Shown here in pieces: positions 1 through 5,471 of a DNA stretch of 7,050 bases. How positions within the stretch are numbered: position 1 is the first letter of the stretch; each line of letters opens with the position of its first letter. Location of the stretch: NCBI GenBank assembly GCA_018433265.1, contig JAHDRO010000139.1, positions 1 to 7,050 of the forward strand, given 5' to 3'. Source of the DNA: Bacteroidales bacterium (GTDB taxonomy: Bacteria > Bacteroidota > Bacteroidia > Bacteroidales > UBA932). The notes under the pieces were generated by a model that saw only the letters and a program-made list of their open reading frames with translations, searched no databases and had not been told where the DNA came from. Position numbers and translations under genes: made by a program.

Positions 1-92
1 ATCAATTCAGGATTGTCATCCTTTGAACATGACACATTTAGAAAAATAACGGCTAAAGCAGCAAATAACCATTTAATACATTTTTTTTTCAT
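1..92 (-). CDS. Surface lipoprotein, N-terminal fragment (possibly BtuG-like corrinoid-binding protein)
   Basis: Only the first 30 codons lie in the window; the gene continues past position 1. It starts at the ATG at 90-92, nine bases after the stop of the TonB receptor, so the two are probably cotranscribed and coupled. The peptide opens MKKK, has a hydrophobic stretch at residues 8-19 and a lipobox ending in Cys22 (N-V-S-C), so it is a type II signal peptide. The residues after the cysteine are S-K-D-D, which fits the Bacteroidetes lipoprotein export signal (a lysine or similar residue followed by acidic residues) that sends lipoproteins to the outer face of the outer membrane. By position behind a riboswitch-controlled B12 receptor, a BtuG-type surface corrinoid-binding partner is the natural guess, but the binding domain is not visible, so this is context inference. 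Codons 2-4 form a run of nine A. Confidence 0.8.
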   Translation of the reverse strand, partial: MKKKCIKWLFAALAVIFLNVSCSKDDNPEL

Positions 93-101
93 AACTATAT
101 T

Positions 102-2036
102 TTAAAATTTATACTGTAGTGACAATTGATAATTTCTCCCCGGCATTGCATAGAATTTAACATTCTGATACATCTCATTCGTAATGTTCTTGATAATGCC
201 ATTCAAAACAAAATTACACCCGAAAAGTCTTAAATTGCAGGACGTTCCTATATCTAACAGTGTATAAGAAGGAAGTATGTCATAAAGATCCACAGTGGTC
301 CTTTTGCCTGTATAACTGACGTTTGAATATATTTCCCAATTATCTTTGACTACTCTCAGCCCGCTTCTCCAAGACAATTTTGGCTGATAAGCAAGTTGCT
401 CTCCTATTGCCGGATCTTCATCCCACAATCCTTCAACCATTTTAATATTCGTATAGGCAAGAGAAAAATTAAAAAAAGTCTTAATTGTTGAAAATGATCT
501 GCCAATTTTAAGGCCGGCCTCTCCACCCCTTGTCACAACAAGGGGTATATTTTGAGGACGCCAGACTGTTCCTGCCGGGAGCCATCTGATCCAGTCGTTC
601 ACTTTGCTTTTGTATAGAGTCCCAAACATATCCAAACTCCAGACAGATGAAAACCAGTTGTAATTGAAACCTCCTTCAAGAGTTATGGAACTTTCACTTT
701 TAAGATAGAGATGCTCTCCTCCCCAATATCGGTCATTCAAGGTAGGAATCTTGCTATTCCCTGACAAAGCGCATCTAATTGCTAAAGAATGGCTGTTATT
801 ATTCAATACATTATATCTCACATCGAGCGACGGCATTAAGGGTACGGAGACATCTGTAGCACAGGCAAATCTCACCCCTCCGGCAAGCATTAATCTGTTA
901 TTAAAATTATAACTGCCAAGTAAATATATATTTAACCTGTTCTCTTTGACAGAATCGGCATATGAGTCAACCTGAGGTGTGGTGCGTTCTGCAAAAAATC
1001 CACCTTTTACTACCATATCACCAAATTTACTTTCTATATCTGTTGAGAACGAAAAGCGACCTGCAGCTATTCTGTCATCTTCATAGAGCTGTTTATCAAA
1101 CGAATAGGAAAGATGAGCGGCGTAAGTTACTATTCCCTTTGCGCCAGAATATCCGAGGCTCATCTTCAAATTATTGTCATATATCGATCTGTAAGTATCT
1201 GGACGATCATTCAAAGACACTGATGGTTGTATGTCCCTGTCAAAATCGAGGTAGAGCAATGTTGCCGATAACATGGATGAGTCTCTAAATTTCCTGAAAA
1301 TTTCTTGTAACAGACCTGCGTTTTTGGACGAAGAGTTGTTTAGACGCTCCTTTGGCTTCCCTAACTTCGTATTGTTAATAAATTCATAATTATTCTCCGC
1401 AAAAGAATAGAGTAAGGATGTTCGAGTTTCAAAACTTGAGTTTGAATATCTTAAAGTACCTCCAGTAAACAATGAATTAAAGCTACCTTGAGAGACAAGA
1501 ATATCTCCATGTACTCCCTTTTCCCACTTTGGAGATGTTTTTAATTGAACAGTGCCTCCAATAGCTCCCGCACCATAAATCGCAGAATTACCACCAATGT
1601 GCAGCTCTACAACATCAAACAGATAAAGTGGGATATGTGAAAAGTCAGTCTGGCCCAAAGTAGGCATAGCAAGATTCATCCCGTTCCAGTCAACAGTCGT
1701 GTGAGATGAAGATGACCCTCGAATGGAAATATAAGCATTCATACCCCTTCCAAACTCCTTAATATAGGATGCGTTCTCCTTTTGAATAAAGTCAGAAAGA
1801 GAATTCGCCCTAACAGGGGCAAGTGTCCCGTCATCGAATTTTATAAAATTCGTCCCTACCGAAAAGCGAGAATTGGAAGAAAAGCCAGATGTTTTTTGGC
1901 TGACAATCTTAATTGAATCTAAACGTCTTTTTTTAATCGTGTCATTAGTAATAAATCTACATTCAGCCTCAGCAACAGAACATATGCTACTAAAAAGAAT
2001 AAAAAAAAGTGATAAACGGACAAATCTGGTTTGCAT
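102..2036 (-). CDS. btuB: TonB-dependent outer-membrane receptor, probable vitamin B12/corrinoid transporter (BtuB-type)
   Basis: A 644-residue outer-membrane channel driven by TonB-ExbB-ExbD. A signal peptide covers about residues 1-24 (cleavage near AEA-E). A likely TonB-box region, D-S-I-K-I-V, lies at about 40-45. A plug domain follows at about 70-168, with the usual I-S-I-R-G (103-107), V-V-E-L-H-I-G-G near 142-149 and the glycine-rich Y-G-A-G-A-I-G-G at 154-161. The rest is the repeating amphipathic strand pattern of a 22-strand barrel, ending in the typical terminal aromatic residue (Q-Y-K-F). There is no N-terminal CarboxypepD_reg-like domain, so this is the short BtuB-like architecture rather than SusC. 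The substrate is assigned from the cobalamin riboswitch directly upstream; receptor sequence alone would not prove it. The leader between riboswitch and ATG is about 41 nt, with a purine-rich GGGAG ten bases before the start. A lipoprotein gene follows after nine bases. Confidence 0.9.
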   Translation of the reverse strand: MQTRFVRLSLFFILFSSICSVAEAECRFITNDTIKKRRLDSIKIVSQKTSGFSSNSRFSVGTNFIKFDDGTLAPVRANSLSDFIQKENASYIKEFGRGMNAYISIRGSSSSHTTVDWNGMNLAMPTLGQTDFSHIPLYLFDVVELHIGGNSAIYGAGAIGGTVQLKTSPKWEKGVHGDILVSQGSFNSLFTGGTLRYSNSSFETRTSLLYSFAENNYEFINNTKLGKPKERLNNSSSKNAGLLQEIFRKFRDSSMLSATLLYLDFDRDIQPSVSLNDRPDTYRSIYDNNLKMSLGYSGAKGIVTYAAHLSYSFDKQLYEDDRIAAGRFSFSTDIESKFGDMVVKGGFFAERTTPQVDSYADSVKENRLNIYLLGSYNFNNRLMLAGGVRFACATDVSVPLMPSLDVRYNVLNNNSHSLAIRCALSGNSKIPTLNDRYWGGEHLYLKSESSITLEGGFNYNWFSSVWSLDMFGTLYKSKVNDWIRWLPAGTVWRPQNIPLVVTRGGEAGLKIGRSFSTIKTFFNFSLAYTNIKMVEGLWDEDPAIGEQLAYQPKLSWRSGLRVVKDNWEIYSNVSYTGKRTTVDLYDILPSYTLLDIGTSCNLRLFGCNFVLNGIIKNITNEMYQNVKFYAMPGRNYQLSLQYKF

Positions 2037-2077
2037 CGCTCTCTATCTCCCGAAAGTTCGATTAATAAATTTCGCCC

Positions 2078-2220
2078 CTCAGCAGGTTTTCTGACTTAGC
2101 TTTTAAATCTCTTGCCTTCCCACCAAATGGCAGTGGCTTGCGAAAGATAACCCCTTGCAGGGTAAGCATTACAGCAGCGGGTACTGTCCTCGAATTTCAC
2201 GAGGTTCCCTTTCTGTTGAG
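2078..2220 (-). ncRNA. Cobalamin riboswitch
   Basis: On the minus strand the conserved core appears in order: AAAGGGAA (2205-2212), the hairpin CCTCGTGAAATTCGAGG, the stretch ACAGTACCCGCTGCTGTAA, the B12-box signature GCCACTG (2131-2137), and the closing GTCAGAAAACCTGC (2082-2095). Helix P1 can be drawn between CTCAACAG (2213-2220) and CTGCTGAG (2078-2085) with one mismatch. Adenosylcobalamin or a related corrinoid bound to this leader should turn down the BtuB-type receptor and the lipoprotein behind it. No U-tract terminator lies between the aptamer and the receptor ATG about 41 bases downstream. Control is therefore more likely at translation initiation than by premature termination, which is an inference. 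Confidence 0.95.
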
Positions 2221-2225
2221 CTTTG

Positions 2226-2257
2226 CAAATGTATGGATTTATTTTTTTAGCAACAAA
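2226..2257 (-). promoter_or_regulatory. Bacteroides-type promoter of the riboswitch-btuB unit
   Basis: On the minus strand a -33 TTTG (2254-2257) is followed by a 20-base spacer and an exact -7 box TACATTTG (2226-2233, matching TAnnTTTG). A transcript starting 5-7 bases past the -7 box would begin at about 2219-2221, exactly at the first base of riboswitch helix P1. Confidence 0.8.
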
Positions 2258-2279
2258 TAAACCTTCCAGATAACTCCTA

Positions 2280-2310
2280 TTTGGCTGAACAAATTTTTTC
2301 CTTACCTTTG
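2280..2310 (+). promoter_or_regulatory. Bacteroides-type promoter of tRNA-Leu
   Basis: TTTG (2280-2283), a 19-base spacer, and an exact -7 box TACCTTTG (2303-2310). The predicted start at about 2316 leaves a 5' leader of roughly 33 bases before the mature tRNA. It is back to back with the riboswitch promoter; the two -33 elements are 22 bases apart. Confidence 0.75.
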
Positions 2311-2348
2311 TTTCCCTGTTTACAGCACTGTTACCGAAATATAATTAA

Positions 2349-2432
2349 GCCCGGATGGCGGAATCGGTAGACGCGCTGGTCTCAAACACCAGTGGCCGCA
2401 AGGCTGTGCCGGTTCGACCCCGGCTCCGGGTA
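2349..2432 (+). tRNA. tRNA-Leu (anticodon CAA)
   Basis: An 84-base class II tRNA that decodes UUG. The acceptor stem GCCCGGA (2349-2355) pairs with TCCGGGT (2425-2431), with a G-U pair at position 1, and the discriminator is A2432. The anticodon stem CTGGT/ACCAG encloses the loop CTCAAAC (2381-2387), giving anticodon CAA at 2383-2385. A long variable arm with a GCC-GCAA-GGC stem, as expected for leucine tRNAs, precedes the T-arm GCCGG-TTCGACC-CCGGC. The 3' CCA is not encoded (CGG follows the discriminator). Confidence 0.96.
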
Positions 2433-2443
2433 CGGAGACAAAT

Positions 2444-2485
2444 AAACTCTAATTGATAATGAGTCAGTTAGGGTTTTCTCTTTTA
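2444..2485 (+). terminator. Probable intrinsic terminator after tRNA-Leu
   Basis: AAACTCTAATTG (2444-2455) pairs with CAGTTAGGGTTT (2465-2476) as a 12-base-pair stem with two G-U pairs and a nine-base loop. It is followed by TTCTCTTTT. It starts 12 bases after the tRNA end, where an end of transcription is needed. Confidence 0.65.
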
Positions 2486-2488
2486 CAA

Positions 2489-2509
2489 TTTGCGCCATTT
2501 TTGCGCCAT
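2489..2509 (+). repeat. Tandem direct repeat TTTGCGCCAT x2 downstream of tRNA-Leu
   Basis: Two perfect copies of TTTGCGCCAT (2489-2498 and 2500-2509) one base apart, in a non-coding gap 57 bases after the tRNA. The G+C-rich GCGCC cores stand out in A+T-rich surroundings. A recombinase or protein binding site is possible but unproven; nothing else in 2510-2604 could be assigned. Confidence 0.5.
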
Positions 2510-2604
2510 ATTTGAAAAAATACCGATGAAATTAAACTGAAAATTATCTCTTTGTAATCAGTTATCCCTCGTTTGAAAACAAATGATTTTGTAGAATGAA
2601 ACTA

Positions 2605-2647
2605 TGTCCGATTATTTGGGGGTGTTGGAACCCCTTTATTTCAGACA
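2605..2647 (-). terminator. Two-tier hairpin just after the ATPase stop codon
   Basis: Read on the minus strand, TGTCTGA (2641-2647) pairs with TCGGACA (2605-2611, one G-U). Inside it, GGGGT (2630-2634) pairs with ACCCC (2619-2623) around a six-base loop, with A-rich internal loops between the stems. It begins two bases beyond the ATPase stop. There is no U-tract on the minus strand, so it may act as a 3'-end stabiliser or weak terminator. The plus-strand version is followed by TTTATTT and could end readthrough from the tRNA side. Confidence 0.4.
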
Positions 2648-2648
2648 A

Positions 2649-4013
2649 TTAATCAATATACAGTTTCATAATATCATCTGGCAGCAATACGTTATCCAGG
2701 TTTCCAACAGGTTTGTTTTTGAGGAAAAGTTTAGGTACTAAAGTGTGATTCCTGGCAAATGGCAGCTTATTTGCCTTTTCAATTAACTCGGATAGAATGC
2801 GGTCGCTATTCTCTTTGGTAGTCCATTTACATTCGCCCACAAGTAGATATTTTTTATCCAAAGATTCGGCAACTATATCTAATTCAACACGTTCATCTCT
2901 TGAAACATTGCCCCACCAGCGACGTGCAATACCGTAAGTAACGCCGTCAATCTCATTTCCTGAAACAGTCTCTCTGCATAGTTTTTCCCAATAATCGCCC
3001 ACATAATCCGAAAAATGGCTGTCGAGATTTGATAGTATAGGAGCAATCCGCCCTATTTCAATAAATGAGCGGTTTGGGATAATAAACTGGAAATAGAAAT
3101 TCATAAATGGGTCACTTATCTTGTAGAGGCTCTTTTTAGAATTCTTTTCGTTTTCTCCAAATGGGATCTCTTTGGTCAAGTATCCTAATGATATTAATTT
3201 GGCAAGTGGTCTCGAAAGATTTGTTACAACTTCGCCACTTCTTCCTGCTATCTCAGACATACGATTTGCCCCGGCACCATCATACGACATTATCGTTGCC
3301 GTCTTGACAATATCATTAATATCATCTTTGAATAATTTTACAGGCTCTTCGTATAAAGTTCCGTTTACTGATAGCATATTGCTTATAATTGCCTCCCGCA
3401 GATTGGCATAACCCTCACGCAGCTCCCAATAGCGTGGTACTCCTCCCCAGACTGCGTACTCCTCTACTGCGTCAAGTGAAGATACGCCGAGGGCTTCCTG
3501 AATGTAAGGCACTTTCATTGGAGCAATTTTTAATATAGCATCGGCACGACCATATAGTGGAGATGAGGCATCTAAAACCAAACCATACATCAACTGTTGG
3601 GAAGAGCCGCAAATAACTAAATTAAACTTCAGCTTTTTAGAATCTAATTTATTTTGAAGAACCGATGATAAATCGGGGCTACTTCTCACAAGATATGGAA
3701 ATTCATCTATGCATAGCGTAAACATTTGTGTAGTGCGGTCGTTGAGCGTGTCAAAAAAAACATTCCACGAAGGGTATATTACCTTATCAAATCCCGGAAT
3801 GATAACAGCTATCATCTTTGCTAACACCTCTCGCTGTAAGGAGGCTTCCGTTTGATCTGCTAAATAATAGACATCGTTATCATTTAGAACTCTGGTAATC
3901 AATGTTGACTTACCTAAACGCCTGCGACCATAGACCACTGTAAATGTAGATTTATCTGCACTTAACACCTGTTTGAGCCTTTTAGTCTCTTCTGTTCTAT
4001 TAACGAATTTCAT
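2649..4013 (-). CDS. ATPase_2-domain P-loop ATPase with C-terminal DUF234 (PD-(D/E)XK-like) domain
   Basis: A 454-residue protein, full length for the family. An N-terminal STAND/AAA-type ATPase core carries Walker A G-R-R-R-L-G-K-S-T at residues 29-37, Walker B L-C-I-D-E at 100-104, a sensor-like C-G-S-S at 135-138, and the family motif S-P-L-Y-G-R at 151-156 with a possible arginine finger R156. The conserved W-G-G-V-P-R-Y lies at 189-195. A winged-helix-like segment follows at about 240-290. The C-terminal domain, about 300-454, shows L-D379-I and then G-E394-C-K396, the spacing of a PD-(D/E)XK nuclease fold as described for DUF234. The cellular role of this widespread bacterial and archaeal family is not established; DNA repair, defence or mobile-element functions are possible. 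It stands alone on the minus strand, with its own promoter at 4037-4068 and a hairpin at its 3' end. It is cytoplasmic, with no signal peptide. Confidence 0.9.
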   Translation of the reverse strand: MKFVNRTEETKRLKQVLSADKSTFTVVYGRRRLGKSTLITRVLNDNDVYYLADQTEASLQREVLAKMIAVIIPGFDKVIYPSWNVFFDTLNDRTTQMFTLCIDEFPYLVRSSPDLSSVLQNKLDSKKLKFNLVICGSSQQLMYGLVLDASSPLYGRADAILKIAPMKVPYIQEALGVSSLDAVEEYAVWGGVPRYWELREGYANLREAIISNMLSVNGTLYEEPVKLFKDDINDIVKTATIMSYDGAGANRMSEIAGRSGEVVTNLSRPLAKLISLGYLTKEIPFGENEKNSKKSLYKISDPFMNFYFQFIIPNRSFIEIGRIAPILSNLDSHFSDYVGDYWEKLCRETVSGNEIDGVTYGIARRWWGNVSRDERVELDIVAESLDKKYLLVGECKWTTKENSDRILSELIEKANKLPFARNHTLVPKLFLKNKPVGNLDNVLLPDDIMKLYID

Positions 4014-4035
4014 ATCTGTCTATTTATTATGCATT

Positions 4036-4052
4036 ACAAACATAATGTTTGT
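4036..4052. promoter_or_regulatory. Perfect inverted repeat over the ATPase -7 box (possible operator)
   Basis: ACAAACA-TAA-TGTTTGT is a perfect 7-base inverted repeat with a 3-base centre. It covers the whole -7 element of the ATPase promoter, the position expected for a repressor site. Part of the symmetry comes from the TTTG of the promoter itself, so chance cannot be excluded. Confidence 0.35.
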
Positions 4053-4068
4053 TTAGCATAATTCCAAA
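4037..4068 (-). promoter_or_regulatory. Bacteroides-type promoter of the ATPase gene
   Basis: On the minus strand TTTG (4065-4068), a 20-base spacer and an exact -7 box TATGTTTG (4037-4044). The predicted start is at about 4030-4032, leaving a short leader of 17-19 bases before the ATG at 4011-4013, with no Shine-Dalgarno sequence. Confidence 0.75.
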
Positions 4069-4150
4069 TACTTTTCCGGAATTGTTATTTGTGCCTACTT
4101 TTTTGCTTTTTCAAACATCTTTGTTGCAAATTTTCACATAAATCATTTAT

Positions 4151-4158
4151 TATCTTTG
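4151..4158 (+). promoter_or_regulatory. Possible -7 element for the secreted-protein gene
   Basis: TATCTTTG is an exact match to TAnnTTTG. A start 5-7 bases downstream (about 4164) sits just before the ATG at 4180. The -33 part is weak: the nearest TTTG (4120-4123) is 27 bases away, with a TTGC 23 bases away. The box argues against translation starting at the TTG at 4156, which lies inside it. Confidence 0.45.
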
Positions 4159-4179
4159 AAAAGACTAATAATTAATGCA

Positions 4180-4596
4180 ATGGCTGTAATTAAAAAGGGA
4201 GTTGGTATACTACTTTGGCTTTTGGTTTCGGCGTTTCCGGGATTTTCTCAGGAACACAGAGGTTACTCAATCGAGGTCAGGACCGATAAAAACGGAACCC
4301 TGAACTTTTATTGTGAAAATGAAAGACATATCACTTATACTATTCGGGTAGATTTGTACAATTATATAAATTATGCTCCGAGCTGTACATTTCCATTTGC
4401 TGGTGAGGCAAAAGCCGGTACATCTTTCCTATTCAAACTGACGCCAATCCTTCCATCTGCAAGCCCGACATACAGAATGGTAACCAACTTCAAATTAGGT
4501 AAATACATTGAAAACCCTGATTCCAATTATCTATACCTTTTACCATTAAAAGCCCAGAGAGAGATAATAGTGTTTAAAAATATTTTCACGGACTAA
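4180..4596 (+). CDS. Small secreted protein, resembles the N-terminal domain of Bacteroidetes M23 peptidases but has no peptidase
   Basis: A 138-residue protein from the ATG at 4180. An upstream in-frame TTG at 4156 would add eight residues, but it lies inside a probable -7 promoter box and would put extra residues before an ideal signal peptide. That signal peptide covers about residues 1-24: K-K, a hydrophobic core at 8-19, then G-F-S-Q before the mature end. The mature part is about 114 residues, rich in beta-prone and aromatic residues, with two cysteines (in F-Y-C-E and S-C-T-F). The pattern of a short beta domain ending in G-K-Y...Y-L-Y-L-L-P-L resembles, from memory, the immunoglobulin-like domain that precedes the catalytic part of Bacteroidetes M23 endopeptidases. 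Here the frame stops before any H-x-H or D-containing catalytic region. It is periplasmic or exported; function unknown. The membrane-protein gene follows 53 bases on. Confidence 0.75.
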   Translation: MAVIKKGVGILLWLLVSAFPGFSQEHRGYSIEVRTDKNGTLNFYCENERHITYTIRVDLYNYINYAPSCTFPFAGEAKAGTSFLFKLTPILPSASPTYRMVTNFKLGKYIENPDSNYLYLLPLKAQREIIVFKNIFTD

Positions 4597-4649
4597 AAAT
4601 TTTGTCTAATTTGGAACTGTCCTATTTTTAAGGAAGGCTACATAAACAT

Positions 4650-5378
4650 ATGAAATCTTCTTTTCATAGTTACAAAAGCACATTGATAGCCATTACAATT
4701 TTTAGCATAATGATGGCTGCGCTTGAAGCTATTGTTGTAATTTACCTAAGACAAATTTATTACCCTCAGGAATTTGAACCACAACCGACTGTCTCTTTTC
4801 TTCAAACTGTACCAATAGAATGGTTACGGGAATTTGCTACAATAGTAATGCTGTTAACTGTTTCAATGATTGCAGGTAAGAATTTCTCTAGTTGTCTAGC
4901 ATTTTTTCTTTTTACTTTCGGCATTTGGGATATTTTTTACTATGTCTGGCTCTACATTCTTATCGGTTGGCCTGAATCGCTGCTAACATGGGATCTTCTT
5001 TTTTTGATTCCTGTCCCGTGGGTAGGGCCTGTATTAGCTCCTGTAATATGCTCCTTAACAATGATCTTAATCGCCCTGTATATTTTAAATCATGTTTCAA
5101 AAGGATTACGGTTAAGATTTGGATTAAGGCAATGGTTGCTTATTGCATTAGGAGTCATTGCCATTTTGTTTACATTTATGCAAGATTACACTGCCATACT
5201 GATTCAAGAATATTTACTCTCCGGACTTGACGGTCTTATGCAGTCCCCACATTTTCAACAAACAATCAGTCAATTTATACCTACACATTTTAACTGGCTT
5301 ATTTTTGCAATAGGAGAGATTTTGATAATAATCGGCTTTTACCTCTCAAAGTTTGTTTCAACAAATTCCGACAGGTGA
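4650..5378 (+). CDS. Six-helix integral membrane protein of unknown function
   Basis: A 242-residue inner-membrane protein. Hydrophobic segments lie at about residues 11-33, 60-77, 82-105, 116-147 (perhaps broken by a proline-rich re-entrant turn), 161-177 and 215-234. Striking residues that look functional are Glu26 and Arg34 in or near the first helix (L-E-A-I-V-V-I-Y-L-R), Asp94 in F-G-I-W-D-I-F-Y-Y, the loop G-W-P-E-S-L-L-T-W-D (106-115), and I-P-V-P-W-V-G-P-V-L-A-P at 120-131. I recognise no named family and assign no function. The start ATG follows AAGGAAGG by 12 bases. A poor promoter candidate (TTTG at 4601-4604, then TATTTTTA at 4623-4630, spacer 18) may exist, but cotranscription with the secreted-protein gene upstream is at least as likely. 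The gene ends at the shared hairpin at 5390-5440. Confidence 0.85.
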   Translation: MKSSFHSYKSTLIAITIFSIMMAALEAIVVIYLRQIYYPQEFEPQPTVSFLQTVPIEWLREFATIVMLLTVSMIAGKNFSSCLAFFLFTFGIWDIFYYVWLYILIGWPESLLTWDLLFLIPVPWVGPVLAPVICSLTMILIALYILNHVSKGLRLRFGLRQWLLIALGVIAILFTFMQDYTAILIQEYLLSGLDGLMQSPHFQQTISQFIPTHFNWLIFAIGEILIIIGFYLSKFVSTNSDR

Positions 5379-5389
5379 AGTTAAAATAT

Positions 5390-5440
5390 ATAGAGTCGCT
5401 TGGTGGTTTACAAAGCAAAATATCCAACCAGCGGCTCTAT
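5390..5440. terminator. Bidirectional hairpin between convergent genes
   Basis: ATAGAGTCGCT (5390-5400) pairs with AGCGGCTCTAT (5430-5440) as an 11-base-pair stem with one G-U on the plus strand, and the arm extends inward through GGT/ACC. The convergent genes end at 5378 and 5472. On the minus strand the stem is followed by ATATTTTAACTT, so termination of the TlpA-like gene is favoured. The plus side has no U-tract. Confidence 0.6.
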
Positions 5441-5471
5441 AAAGTTCAAAACCACTATCTTTTGGAAGTGC

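Noticed and set aside
962..1288. Plus-strand open frame of 108 codons
   Set aside because: Lies antisense inside the TonB receptor gene; its product has no recognisable domain and an unlikely composition.
1873..2094. Plus-strand open frame of 73 codons
   Set aside because: Overlaps the receptor start, its leader and the end of the riboswitch on the opposite strand; no coding signal of its own.
2619..2640. Strong plus-strand intrinsic terminator
   Set aside because: The GGGGT/ACCCC stem is only five base pairs and no plus-strand gene ends there; the tRNA has its own closer hairpin. Kept only as part of the two-tier hairpin.
2433..2648. Complete mobile element or CRISPR array beside the tRNA
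   Set aside because: Only a two-copy 10-base repeat is present; there is no integrase, transposase, spacer pattern or second attachment copy.
3172..3411. Plus-strand open frame of 79 codons
   Set aside because: Antisense within the ATPase gene, whose motifs and full length are clear.
4156..4179. N-terminal extension of the secreted protein from TTG
   Set aside because: The TTG lies within a probable -7 promoter element, and the ATG at 4180 gives a better signal peptide.
4988..5230. Plus-strand open frame of 80 codons
   Set aside because: Out-of-frame shadow of the membrane-protein gene; cysteine- and basic-rich nonsense composition.
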